From the NCBI GenBank assembly GCA_013215295.1, contig JABSOZ010000006.1, forward strand, positions 1 to 64,000: a DNA stretch of 64,000 bases. The letters run 5' to 3'. The DNA is from Colwellia sp. Its GTDB lineage: Bacteria > Pseudomonadota > Gammaproteobacteria > Enterobacterales > Alteromonadaceae. The position numbers and the translations under genes are program-made. Below the pieces are notes generated by a model. That model did no database searches and had not been told where the DNA came from. It saw only the letters and a list, made by a program, of their open reading frames with translations. Below are positions 1-6,799 of this stretch, piece by piece (the stretch's first letter is position 1; every line of letters starts with the position of its first letter).

Positions 1-78
1 GGACAAATAACAGCTGGCTATTTGCTCCTTCGTCGCTTATTTTAGCCAACTATCATTTGCCTCTTAATGGGGCGTTAG
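1..78 (+). other. attC site, cut by window edge
   Basis: This is the right part of an attC site: GGACAAATAACAG, then the GCCAACTATCATTTGCC arm and the terminal GGCGTTAG with the cleavage point between G74 and T75. Its R'' end lies outside the window. It belongs to the cassette that precedes the first complete one. Confidence 0.85.
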
Positions 79-96
79 AATTACTTCGAGGTTCTG

Positions 97-561
97 ATGA
101 AAAAATTACTATTAATTGTGCTATTTCTTCCCTTCTTTGTTCACGCAAATGAATTGGCATTTAAATTACTCGAGGTAAATGGAGCAAAAGCCTATTTTGG
201 TAAATCTAAAGGCCAGATGGCAAATGTAATGTACATGATCGACCCTAGTTTGAAGTTACATTCAAATTTAGTTGAACAATGGGAATCAAATTATTTTGCT
301 TGGGATAAGGTAAGAGCTTCGATAGCTCCAATATATACAAGTAGGTTCTCTGATGTCGAAATTAAAGAAATTATAAATTTCTTTAATATTGGCCAGCCTG
401 CATCATTCTTTGAAACTAAAACTGGTAAAAAATTCCAGTTGTTGTCGCCCGAAATAAATCAAGAATTCACAATAAATGGGCATACGTATATGTCGCAAGT
501 AAAGCCATTTTTATATGAGGCTGTAGGTAATTCTAACAAGCCACTCAAGCAGGACAAATAA
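97..561 (+). CDS. Cassette-encoded exported protein, DUF2059-like
   Basis: A 154-aa protein with a clear signal peptide (MKKLLLIVLFLPFFVHA, cleavage near residue 17). The region around residues 75-110 (IAPIYTSRFSDVEIKEIINFF, then a Gly/Lys-Lys turn) resembles the DUF2059 pattern of small periplasmic proteins; this similarity is from memory and moderate. A GAGG Shine-Dalgarno sequence at 88-91 supports the start. The last eight residues (NKPLKQDK) and the stop are encoded by the following attC site, so the native C-terminus is borrowed from the recombination site. Function unknown; periplasmic location is inferred. Confidence 0.75.
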   Translation: MKKLLLIVLFLPFFVHANELAFKLLEVNGAKAYFGKSKGQMANVMYMIDPSLKLHSNLVEQWESNYFAWDKVRASIAPIYTSRFSDVEIKEIINFFNIGQPASFFETKTGKKFQLLSPEINQEFTINGHTYMSQVKPFLYEAVGNSNKPLKQDK

Positions 562-628
562 CAGTTGGCTTTGTTCGCTTCGCTCTCTATTTTAGCCAAC
601 TATCATTTGCCTCTTAGTGGGGCGTTAG
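534..628 (+). other. attC site 1
   Basis: R'' TAACAAGCC at 534, central TTGGCT/AGCCAA inverted repeat, R' GGCGTTAG ending at 628. The cassette end (527-537, GTAATTCTAAC) is the exact reverse complement of that cassette's own start (74-84, GTTAGAATTAC), so the excised circle can extend the attC stem to 11 bp at its base. Confidence 0.93.
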
Positions 629-634
629 GTATTT

Positions 635-1024
635 ATGAAAAGTGTACTTGCAATTCTATTATCGGTTACATTATTTACTGGTTGTCAATCAACTAAAAAA
701 CAGGAAGATGTTGTAACTCCTGTGGCTATGTCGCATACAGCAGTTATGGGTATATCAGCATTTTACTATTGCGCCAATAATCAATGGCCAGCATCAATTG
801 ATAAAATTAATGAATATGAAGCGCAACGAAAAGCAATGCCACATATCAATGTGAACTGGAGTAACCTTAAAAGCATATCAAATTACACTAGTAAACCAAA
901 TTACCAGCTGACGTCTAATATTAAACAGCCAGATAATAGCTTAATTAAATTAACTTCCGGTCAAAAAGCACCAAACTGTGACGGGAATAACGCAGAGTTA
1001 CAAGGTGCTTACGTTAATATGTAG
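635..1024 (+). CDS. Cassette-encoded lipoprotein, unknown function
   Basis: A 129-aa protein whose N-terminus has a lipoprotein signal with lipobox LFTGC (Cys17), so it is probably membrane-anchored in the periplasm. The mature part is hydrophilic with two further Cys residues (in YYCANN and PNCDG) that could form a disulphide. No family recognised. The only Shine-Dalgarno-like sequence is the AGG within the attC end GTTAGG, five bases before the ATG. It is followed by an inverted repeat AGGTGT/ACACCT (1023-1040) that merges with the next attC. Confidence 0.75.
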   Translation: MKSVLAILLSVTLFTGCQSTKKQEDVVTPVAMSHTAVMGISAFYYCANNQWPASIDKINEYEAQRKAMPHINVNWSNLKSISNYTSKPNYQLTSNIKQPDNSLIKLTSGQKAPNCDGNNAELQGAYVNM

Positions 1025-1039
1025 GTGTAAAAAAACACC

Positions 1040-1134
1040 TAACAAGCCACTCAAGCAGGACAAATAACAGTTGGCTTTGTTCGCTTCGGTCTCTATTATA
1101 GCCAACTATCATTTGCCTCTTAGTGGGGCGTTAG
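1040..1134 (+). other. attC site 2
   Basis: TAACAAGCC at 1040 to GGCGTTAG at 1134, nearly identical to site 1; it reads TTCGGTCTCTATTATAGCC where site 1 has TTCGCTCTCTATTTTAGCC. The cassette's first 11 bases (624-634) pair with its last 11 with one mismatch. Confidence 0.93.
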
Positions 1135-1143
1135 GTTTCAAAC

Positions 1144-1557
1144 ATGGAGTTGCACTTTATCTTAAGAATATTATCAATAATTCCTTTTTTAATATTCACA
1201 CCATCTATTCTAGCTTGCTCAACTCGTTTAGTAGATGTCCCTAAAGAATTTATTGAACTTAAATACACACCGGTTTCATTAAATGGTAACGAAGTCTGGA
1301 GTGTTGAAATAATTGCAGAGTCTAAATTCAAAAATTGGAACGCTGCCACAATGTACATATCAACGTTTGAAAAGCCTTTTTTAAAAATTCCTGTTTCATT
1401 TTGGTCAAACTATAATAAAGTAGGTGCTAAAATTTATCTTGCAGACGATATATTAAAAAAATCAAAAGTTTACATTGGTTACGGTAGGGTTGGTTGTACT
1501 CAGGCTCAAAGAGAGGTGCAATTGAAACCTAACAAGCCACTCAAGCAGGACAAATAA
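1144..1557 (+). CDS. Cassette-encoded exported protein, unknown function
   Basis: A 137-aa protein with a signal peptide (hydrophobic residues 5-24, ending SILAC; the Cys could also make it a lipoprotein). The mature region looks beta-rich and has one further Cys (VGCTQ). No family recognised. As in the 97-561 gene, the reading frame continues into the attC, adding NKPLKQDK before the stop. The nearest Shine-Dalgarno candidate is the AGG of the attC end, eight bases upstream. A 75-aa reverse-strand frame covering 1131-1358 has no support and is treated as a shadow. Confidence 0.7.
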   Translation: MELHFILRILSIIPFLIFTPSILACSTRLVDVPKEFIELKYTPVSLNGNEVWSVEIIAESKFKNWNAATMYISTFEKPFLKIPVSFWSNYNKVGAKIYLADDILKKSKVYIGYGRVGCTQAQREVQLKPNKPLKQDK

Positions 1558-1624
1558 CAGTTGGCTTTGTTCGCTTCGCTCTCTATTTTAGCCAACTATC
1601 ATTTGCCTCTTAGTGGGGCGTTAG
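1530..1624 (+). other. attC site 3
   Basis: TAACAAGCC at 1530 to GGCGTTAG at 1624. This cassette shows the longest end complementarity of the array: start GTTAGGTTTCAA (1130-1141) against end TTGAAACCTAAC (1522-1533), 12 of 12. Confidence 0.93.
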
Positions 1625-1629
1625 GTTTT

Positions 1630-2178
1630 ATGAAGACGATAACACTGGTATTTTTTACCCTAATTATTTTACTTTTTAATAAAAACTCTGTATCTGGTGA
1701 ATTAACTCCTACAGACGAAAAATTAAAAACACATTTACTTTCCAAAAGTAATGATTTTGAAACGTTACTTTCTATTTTAAGTGAGACGAAATACACCAAA
1801 ATTCTTTGGATTAAAGATGGACCCTTGAATGCGGGGTTTCAAAATAAAGAAAGTATAGTTTGGGATAAAGCACCCCAACTTGAATCATTTATTAATAAAG
1901 CAACTGAATTGGGGTTTGGTAGGTTCCTGATCGGTAAAGATTATAATGACAACTGGTTAATCTCAACTGGCGATGAGGTTGTTTTACTTGATGATGTACC
2001 AACGAAAGTTAAAACTATTAAAAGATCTTATTGGTATGGCGTTAAACCTGAACACACTATTTGTACTTCTGAATTGGTTAATACTTCTTTTGATGGTACC
2101 TGTTATCTACCTTTACTGAAAAATTGGTTTCTCTATAAATACTGGTTTACATATAGTCCGCCAATAGAAAAAACCTAA
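1630..2178 (+). CDS. Cassette-encoded exported protein, unknown function
   Basis: A 182-aa protein starting MKTITLVFFTLIILLF, with a signal peptide or N-terminal anchor. A longer frame from the TTG at 1561 would run through the attC site (encoding ALFASLSILANYHLPLSGAL) and put the signal sequence internally; the ATG at 1630, four bases after the attC AGG, is preferred. The mature part has several Trp residues and two C-terminal Cys (ICTSE, GTCYL). The stop codon TAA at 2176-2178 is the first three bases of the next attC. No family recognised. Confidence 0.7.
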   Translation: MKTITLVFFTLIILLFNKNSVSGELTPTDEKLKTHLLSKSNDFETLLSILSETKYTKILWIKDGPLNAGFQNKESIVWDKAPQLESFINKATELGFGRFLIGKDYNDNWLISTGDEVVLLDDVPTKVKTIKRSYWYGVKPEHTICTSELVNTSFDGTCYLPLLKNWFLYKYWFTYSPPIEKT

Positions 2179-2271
2179 CAAGCCACTCAAGCAGGACAAA
2201 TAACAGTTGGTTTTGTTCGCTTCGCTCTCTATTTTAACCAACTATTATTTGCCTCTTAGTGGGGCGTTATG
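2176..2271 (+). other. attC site 4
   Basis: TAACAAGCC at 2176 to GGCGTTATG at 2271. The central arms carry paired changes (TTGGTT...AACCAA instead of TTGGCT...AGCCAA), so the stem is conserved by compensating substitution. The cassette's ends pair over 10 bases. Confidence 0.92.
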
Positions 2272-2287
2272 TGGTCTAAGGAAAGTT

Positions 2288-2656
2288 ATGAGTATCGACG
2301 ATAAAATTAATATTCTTTTCTATTTATTTGGATTTTTTTTAGCATTTTATATTTTTACTATCGGCATTAATTTGAAACGAACTTTATTTCCCAAGTTGTT
2401 AGACAGCTATACAAATAAATTGACTGATTGGGACAACACAGGCGAACATGAAACGATACTCGATAATGTTGATAGATATATCGATATGTTTCCTGGGGAT
2501 ACTAGTTTAAGTTGGGCTAAAGCTAGAGCACTCTTTAAATTGAATCGATTAGATGAAGCCAAAGAAATTTTTACCGTAATATCTATATCTGAGCCTCTTT
2601 GGAAAGAAGATGCAGAAAAATACATAGTTAGTATTTCGGAGAAATCAACCACATAA
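2288..2656 (+). CDS. Cassette-encoded membrane-anchored protein with TPR-like C-terminus
   Basis: A 122-aa protein with one N-terminal transmembrane segment (about residues 8-28, FYLFGFFLAFYIFTIGI) followed by a helical soluble part. Residues about 68-105 (PGDTSLSWAKARALFKLNRLDEAKEIF) look like a tetratricopeptide-type helix pair. The start is chosen for its AAGGAAAG Shine-Dalgarno sequence; the longer frame from 2207 begins inside the attC. The stop TAA is supplied by the next attC. It may be an interaction adaptor at the membrane, but no partner is visible. Confidence 0.7.
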   Translation: MSIDDKINILFYLFGFFLAFYIFTIGINLKRTLFPKLLDSYTNKLTDWDNTGEHETILDNVDRYIDMFPGDTSLSWAKARALFKLNRLDEAKEIFTVISISEPLWKEDAEKYIVSISEKSTT

Positions 2657-2749
2657 CAAGCCATTCAAGCAGGACTTTTAACAGTTGGTTAGGTTCCGCT
2701 TCGCTACACATTATAACCAACAATTAAAAGCCTCTTAATGGGGCGTTAG
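2654..2749 (+). other. attC site 5
   Basis: TAACAAGCC at 2654 to GGCGTTAG at 2749. It is more diverged than its neighbours (GGACTTTTAACAG and CAATTAAAAGCC in place of GGACAAATAACAG and CTATCATTTGCC), again with matching changes on both arms. Cassette ends pair over 10 bases (GTTATGTGGT/ACCACATAAC). Confidence 0.92.
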
Positions 2750-3028
2750 GTGTAATCGCCACTTCGTTTTAATTGTTAAAAGCATTTGCCAAGTTAAATA
2801 GGGCGTTTGTATTATCTTTAAATGGCTTTGGAGTGTTTCGCCAAATTCTACGTCACTCTCGCCAATATAGTCTTCGGGCATTACTTAAAACAAAATGTCC
2901 TCGCGAATTGGCTTTTCATTGTTTGGTGTTGTGGCTCAAAATCTAGCAGTTGTGTTTATAAAGTGGCGAATGTTATATTAACTTTTAGTGTTTGCTTTAA
3001 GGTTTTGTATTTACAAATAAACTTCACC
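2750..3028 (+). other. ORF-less integron cassette body (type B)
   Basis: No convincing gene is present. The only frame (2822-3031, 69 aa, Cys- and Phe-rich) lacks a Shine-Dalgarno sequence and runs into the attC. The sequence shares islands in the same order with the cassette body at 3914-4179: CACTT-TCG-TTTTxATTGTTAA near the start, TGGCTCAAAAT in the middle and GTTATATTAACTTT near the end. Both cassettes also end in the same attC subtype. They look like members of one non-coding cassette family or the decayed remains of one ancestral gene. Confidence 0.6.
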
Positions 3029-3123
3029 TAACAAGCAATTCAAACGGACAAATAACAGTTGGCTGTCGTTCGTTCCTCACTATTTTAGCCAACTATTATT
3101 TGCCGCTTAATATGGGCGTTATG
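3029..3123 (+). other. attC site 6 (subtype B)
   Basis: TAACAAGCAATTCAA at 3029 to CCGCTTAATATGGGCGTTATG at 3123. It differs from the main type (GCCACTCAAGCAGG...CCTCTTAGTGGGGCGTTA) and matches the site at 4180. End pairing of this cassette is only 8 bases. Confidence 0.92.
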
Positions 3124-3170
3124 TGTAAGTCATATCTTGCCGTAAATTTAAACAAGGAAGTAAGCTAAGT

Positions 3171-3416
3171 ATGTTAAATTCAATCCCAATAGAATGGTAT
3201 ACATTCGGACCACTTATTTTATTAGCGAGTAATGGACTTATTCATTTATTGTTTGGTGTAGCGGTCTATTTTGATGCTCGTAGTCAAGACAAGTATCCGC
3301 CTACAGGTTCAATATTTGTAAAACCTATTATTTGGGGAGTAGCTACATTAGTTGGTGGTGTTTTTGTAGCTGCCGTTTATTGGCTTATGCACCATTCAAC
3401 TTTAAGAAAGGTGTAA
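3171..3416 (+). CDS. Cassette-encoded small membrane protein
   Basis: An 81-aa protein with two predicted transmembrane helices (about residues 11-33 and 51-74) joined by a short polar loop containing DARSQDKYPPTG. A Shine-Dalgarno sequence AAGGAAG lies 15 to 9 bases before the ATG. The pattern resembles small two-helix inner-membrane proteins, but no specific family is recognised. It lies within a 300-bp cassette and may be transcribed only from upstream. Confidence 0.65.
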   Translation: MLNSIPIEWYTFGPLILLASNGLIHLLFGVAVYFDARSQDKYPPTGSIFVKPIIWGVATLVGGVFVAAVYWLMHHSTLRKV

Positions 3417-3424
3417 TTTACACA

Positions 3425-3520
3425 TAACAAGCCACTCAAGCAGGACAAATAACAGTTGGCTTTGTTCGCTTCGCTCTCTATTTTAGCCAACTATCATTTG
3501 CCTCTTAGTGGGGCGTTATG
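3425..3520 (+). other. attC site 7
   Basis: TAACAAGCC at 3425 to GGCGTTATG at 3520, main type. Cassette ends pair over 11 bases (GTTATGTGTAA/TTACACATAAC). Confidence 0.93.
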
Positions 3521-3544
3521 TTTCTCGAAATTTTGGAGTTATAA

Positions 3545-3811
3545 ATGGACGGTGAAGATCCAAATAAAGCTGGTGAAATAATACTTGAGATAGTAGCGAA
3601 TCAGATAAATGCGAATGATCCTCCTTTGGTTAAGGAAACTTTTAATCGACTACGAAAATTAGGTATTAGCCGAAAAGAATCGAAAAAATATATAGCTTGT
3701 GCTTTATCGGTTGAAATATTTGGTGTAATTAAAAACAGCAATGAAATTGATTACGATAGATATTTTGCTAATCTCCAAAACCTCCCTGAAATGCCGTGGG
3801 ATGAAGAGTAG
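3545..3811 (+). CDS. Cassette-encoded small acidic soluble protein
   Basis: An 88-aa protein without signal or membrane segment, largely helical by composition. Its pattern (PPLVKETFNRLRKLGISRKESKKYIA, ending NLPEMPWDEE) feels like a conserved small-protein family with a proline- and Trp-containing acidic C-terminus, but I cannot name it. A GGAG Shine-Dalgarno sequence lies about 7 bases before the ATG. Function unknown. Confidence 0.65.
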   Translation: MDGEDPNKAGEIILEIVANQINANDPPLVKETFNRLRKLGISRKESKKYIACALSVEIFGVIKNSNEIDYDRYFANLQNLPEMPWDEE

Positions 3812-3818
3812 ATAAACA

Positions 3819-3913
3819 TAACAAGCCACTCAAGCAGGACAAATAACAGTTGGCTTTGTTCGCTTCGCTCTCTATTTTAGCCAACTATCATTTGCCTCTT
3901 AGTGGGGCGTTAG
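3819..3913 (+). other. attC site 8
   Basis: TAACAAGCC at 3819 to GGCGTTAG at 3913, main type. Cassette ends pair over 9 bases (GTTATGTTT/AAACATAAC). Confidence 0.93.
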
Positions 3914-4179
3914 GTGGCACCACTTTTCGGTTTTTATTGTTAACCAACTTATGTGTTTATATTCTTAGTTTGGTGGTTATTCTGTTTCGTGGGTTTTCGC
4001 CTAAACTTTTATAGAATGTCGCGAATCATTGTCGAGAGTCCAGCAATAACATTTGTGTTGTGCGCTAAAAATACTTTTATGTGATTGGCTCAAAATAATG
4101 GTTTGGCATTTAGCCGTGGTGCGGTTATATTAACTTTCAAAGTTTGGGTTAACTGTTTGGTTTCATATTAATTTTAACC
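3914..4179 (+). other. ORF-less integron cassette body (type B)
   Basis: No open frame of useful length exists on either strand. The body is related to 2750-3028 through ordered shared islands (cacttttcgg-tttttattgttaa, tggctcaaaat, gttatattaactttc) and through its attC subtype. It may be a regulatory or promoter-carrying cassette, or a degraded gene. Confidence 0.6.
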
Positions 4180-4277
4180 TAACAAGCAATTCAAGACGGA
4201 CAAATAACAGTTTGCTGTTTGCACTCCGTTCCAACATTTTAGCAAATTGTTATTTTCCGCTTAATATGGGCGTTATG
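4180..4277 (+). other. attC site 9 (subtype B)
   Basis: TAACAAGCAATTCAAGACGGAC at 4180, TTTGCT/AGCAAA central arms, and CCGCTTAATATGGGCGTTATG ending at 4277. It shares subtype B with site 6. Cassette end pairing is 7 bases, the shortest in the array. Confidence 0.92.
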
Positions 4278-4285
4278 AGGTTAGT

Positions 4286-4636
4286 ATGGGGAGAGTTCTG
4301 TTAATTATATCGATATTGTTTTCGTTCAATGTATTAGCGGCTTCTTGCACAGAAATTGCCAAATACGATGAATTAATGTCTGAAATCTATGTAGTGTGCC
4401 CAAACTTAGATAATATAAGTGACGATGAACTAGGTGTTATCGTATATACAATATTTACAAAAAATGAATTTCCACCAGATGAGTATACTATTGATTTTGT
4501 CACTTCAAAGAAGTTCATTACTCAAGATTCATTAACAAAAGAAACTCATATTGGTTTTTATTACACGCATGATAACGGTCTTATGATTTGGCCTAAAGAT
4601 CCAAACAAAAAACGTCATGTACAGTTGCGTATCTAA
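4286..4636 (+). CDS. Cassette-encoded exported protein, unknown function
   Basis: A 116-aa protein with a signal peptide (MGRVLLIISILFSFNVLAAS, cleavage near Ala18/19). The mature part is acidic with two Cys (Cys21 and the VVCPN Cys) likely able to form a disulphide. The Shine-Dalgarno sequence GAGG lies immediately after the attC end. No family recognised. The cassette's expected tail (AACCTCATAAC plus attC) is cut after AACCTC at 4637-4642, where the IS30-family element begins; the coding region itself appears intact. Confidence 0.7.
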   Translation: MGRVLLIISILFSFNVLAASCTEIAKYDELMSEIYVVCPNLDNISDDELGVIVYTIFTKNEFPPDEYTIDFVTSKKFITQDSLTKETHIGFYYTHDNGLMIWPKDPNKKRHVQLRI

Positions 4637-4642
4637 AACCTC

Positions 4643-5721
4643 TTAGTTTCAATTTTGAAGTGCGACAAAAGTAATTATTTATTAAAGCATTCCTCTGGTG
4701 TTTTATAGCCAAGTCGTTTTCTTGGCCTTGTATTTAATTTAGCCGCGATGGTATTGCATCGTTGCTGAGTTAACCCTTCCATTGATGTTCCTTTTCTTAA
4801 GTATTGCCTAATTAAACCATTCGTATTCTCGTTAGTTCCTCGCTCCCAGGAGTGATGTGGGTTGGCAAAGTAGTATGGACAATTTGTCGCTTTTTCAACT
4901 TTCTTGTACTGATGAAATTCAGTCCCGTTATCAGACGTTATTGTCTTAAAATGATTCGGCATTTTTTTCATTAACTGGATCGTTCGCTTGTTTGTTGATT
5001 TGGTCGTTCTATCGTTGAATTGACCTATCAATGTGTAACCCGTTTTCCGCTCTACGAGTGTCACAATGCAATGTTTAGAGCCTTTTCCCATCACGGTGTC
5101 TATTTCCCAATGACCTTGTGTTTCTCGAGTTTCAACCTCTGCTGGACGGTCAGCTATGTTTCGTTTATCGGCAAGTCTGCCGCGGCTGTCATAAGCTTTA
5201 TATCGCTTGCATCTTCGTTTATTAGCACAGCGCAATTGCTTCCACAATTTGCCGCCATTCTTTTTGTCACGCCAAATATATCGATAAATAGTTACATGAC
5301 TGAAACAACGCACACCTTGCTGCTTGAGGTGACCAGATATCTGCTCTGGACTCCATTGCTTATGTAATAATCGCCGAACAATGGCGTAATCTTTTTGGGT
5401 GAAATGTTGGTTTCGGCTAGAACGACTACGCCGGGCTTTTGTCAGTCGTTGTGCCTTTATGGGGCGATATGAACTATCTTGATGCCAACAACTGTTACGA
5501 TTTATCTCGCGATAAATCGTACTTCTATCCTTATTTATGTCTTTCTCAATGTCAGTAAAACTTAAACCTTGCCTTTTTAGGGCGGCTATCGTATATCTAT
5601 CACCTTCGGTGAGCTGCTTGTATTTCATAGTGTTTTACTTCTTGGCGGGAGCAAAAAACTAAGGATTTAGCAGTTCATCGTTTTTACTAAATAAAGTGTC
5701 GCACTTAGTATATGAATTCGG
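4643..5721 (-). mobile_element. IS30-family insertion sequence
   Basis: An element of about 1.08 kb around an IS30 transposase. Near its ends lies the inverted repeat AAGTGCGACA (4659-4668) against TGTCGCACTT (5697-5706), with weaker TTCA matches further out. The left end TTAGTTTCAATTTTG resembles the IS30 terminus as I recall it. A CTC at 4640-4642 and again at 5722-5724 could be a 3-bp target duplication, but the exact ends are uncertain by about 15 bp. The flanks come from two different cassettes, so this is not a simple insertion. Confidence 0.75.
4675..5628 (-). CDS. IS30-family transposase
   Basis: A 317-aa protein. The N-terminus (residues 1-45, LTEGDRYTIAALKRQGLSFTDIEK) is the helix-turn-helix typical of the family. 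A DDE catalytic core follows: the first Asp in GHWEIDTVMG, the second in TSDNGTEF and the Glu in SWERGTNENTNGLIRQY. Length is within the usual range for IS30 transposases and no frameshift is seen, so the element may be active. It is transcribed against the cassette genes. Confidence 0.95.
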   Translation of the reverse strand: MKYKQLTEGDRYTIAALKRQGLSFTDIEKDINKDRSTIYREINRNSCWHQDSSYRPIKAQRLTKARRSRSSRNQHFTQKDYAIVRRLLHKQWSPEQISGHLKQQGVRCFSHVTIYRYIWRDKKNGGKLWKQLRCANKRRCKRYKAYDSRGRLADKRNIADRPAEVETRETQGHWEIDTVMGKGSKHCIVTLVERKTGYTLIGQFNDRTTKSTNKRTIQLMKKMPNHFKTITSDNGTEFHQYKKVEKATNCPYYFANPHHSWERGTNENTNGLIRQYLRKGTSMEGLTQQRCNTIAAKLNTRPRKRLGYKTPEECFNK

Positions 5722-6101
5722 CTCTTCTATATCTCGGTTTTAGTACTATTTTTAGCCATGCGGGCCCTTTAAGTATTAATCCATCTAATAGTAAAATAAA
5801 CAGTGGATATAAAGTGCTTTTAAAAGGTTTTATTTTAGAATTATCTAACCCTAAGGCTCTTTTGTATTTTTCGGCGTTACTACCGCAGTTTATTGATATA
5901 TCAAATCCGATTATGCCTCAGTTAGCATTACTATGTTTAATAACGCTTATTTTAGATCTCTTTTGCTATTCTCTTTATGGGTATTTGGGGTTCAAATCCA
6001 TCAGTATTGGTATCAAACCTGCAGTTATTAAATTTATTAATCGTTCTGCTGGTGTCATGCTAATCTTTGCTGGGATCAAAATGGCATCTGTGGAAAAGTA
6101 A
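5712..6101 (+). pseudogene. LysE/RhtB-family exporter, 5'-truncated by the IS
   Basis: The frame encodes only the C-terminal part of a LysE/RhtB amino-acid exporter. It starts in the YLGF region found in the middle of these proteins and contains the conserved LSNPKALLYFSALLPQF segment, then two or three membrane helices. Family members are about 200 aa; roughly the first 80 residues, including the SPGP region, are absent. The apparent ATG at 5712 lies in or next to the IS right end, and a TAG stop precedes it at 5706. Export function is probably lost. Confidence 0.8.
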
Positions 6102-6189
6102 CTAGTTAGTTGGTTAAACGGAAATATAACTATTTGCCATTGCTCTGCGATTATAACCAACCATTATTTTCAACTAAGTAAGGCGTTAG
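6099..6189 (+). other. Decayed attC site after the lysE remnant
   Basis: It starts TAACTAG at the stop of the lysE remnant and ends AAGGCGTTAG at 6189. The central arms (GTTGGTTA...TATAACCAAC) and a GGAAATATAACTA box are recognisable, but many positions differ from the main attC family. It is probably an old or inactive site, or one of a different lineage. Confidence 0.6.
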
Positions 6190-6252
6190 ATTGCTATCAA
6201 TTGTTAGTATCATTTATAATAAGCACTATAAAATAATAGACACAGTAAAATA

Positions 6253-6765
6253 ATGAACACTGTAAAATATGACATCACTGCAAAAATACTTCATTGGCTA
6301 TCTGCCCTAGTTATATTATGGGCAACCATTGGGGGACTTTATATAATACTTCTCGATACTGAAGAGCATATCAAGTTGCAAATATCGGAGTTAAATATTT
6401 CGATTACGACTTTATTTATTCCAATTTTCTGCTTTCGAATCTTGTATCGCGTAACCAGAAAATCACCACTTGAACAAGGGATAATGCCTACAATCGAAGA
6501 AAAAATGGCTAGATTGATGCACAACTTTCTTTATGCGTTAGTCTCTTTCGTATTAATAAGTGGCATTCTAATGATGGATAGGCCTGTTCCAATATTCGAT
6601 CTTTTTCAATTTACTCAACTTTTAGATAATTCAGATATCATTACAACGTTCAAAATTTTGCACAAGTATTCAACTCAGTTACTTGCTGTTTGCATATTGC
6701 TCCATATTATGGCGGTAATTAAACATGAAATTATGGGTAAAAAAATTCTAAAGCGGATGACTTAG
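6253..6765 (+). CDS. Cytochrome b561 family protein
   Basis: A 170-aa inner-membrane protein with four predicted helices in the pattern of the bacterial CybB-type cytochrome b561 family. Putative haem-ligand His residues are in KILHWLS (helix 1), LMHNFLYALV (helix 3 region) and in LHKYS and LLHIMAVIKH (helix 4). These proteins move electrons between the quinone pool and periplasmic acceptors. It sits between two decayed attC-like sites, so it may be an old integron cassette. No other respiratory gene is adjacent. Confidence 0.85.
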   Translation: MNTVKYDITAKILHWLSALVILWATIGGLYIILLDTEEHIKLQISELNISITTLFIPIFCFRILYRVTRKSPLEQGIMPTIEEKMARLMHNFLYALVSFVLISGILMMDRPVPIFDLFQFTQLLDNSDIITTFKILHKYSTQLLAVCILLHIMAVIKHEIMGKKILKRMT

Positions 6766-6799
6766 CAACTGGGTAATAATGTATGAACTTCCTTCAACC

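Noticed and set aside
1561-1629. Extended start of the 182-aa cassette gene inside the attC site (also 2207-2287 for the next gene)
   Set aside because: The extension encodes the same attC-derived peptide (ALFASLSIL...PLSGAL) in both cases and would bury a signal sequence or membrane anchor; internal ATGs are better placed.
2822-3031. 69-aa ORF in an ORF-less cassette
   Set aside because: No ribosome binding site, odd Cys/Phe-rich composition, stop inside attC, and the related cassette at 3914 has no equivalent frame.
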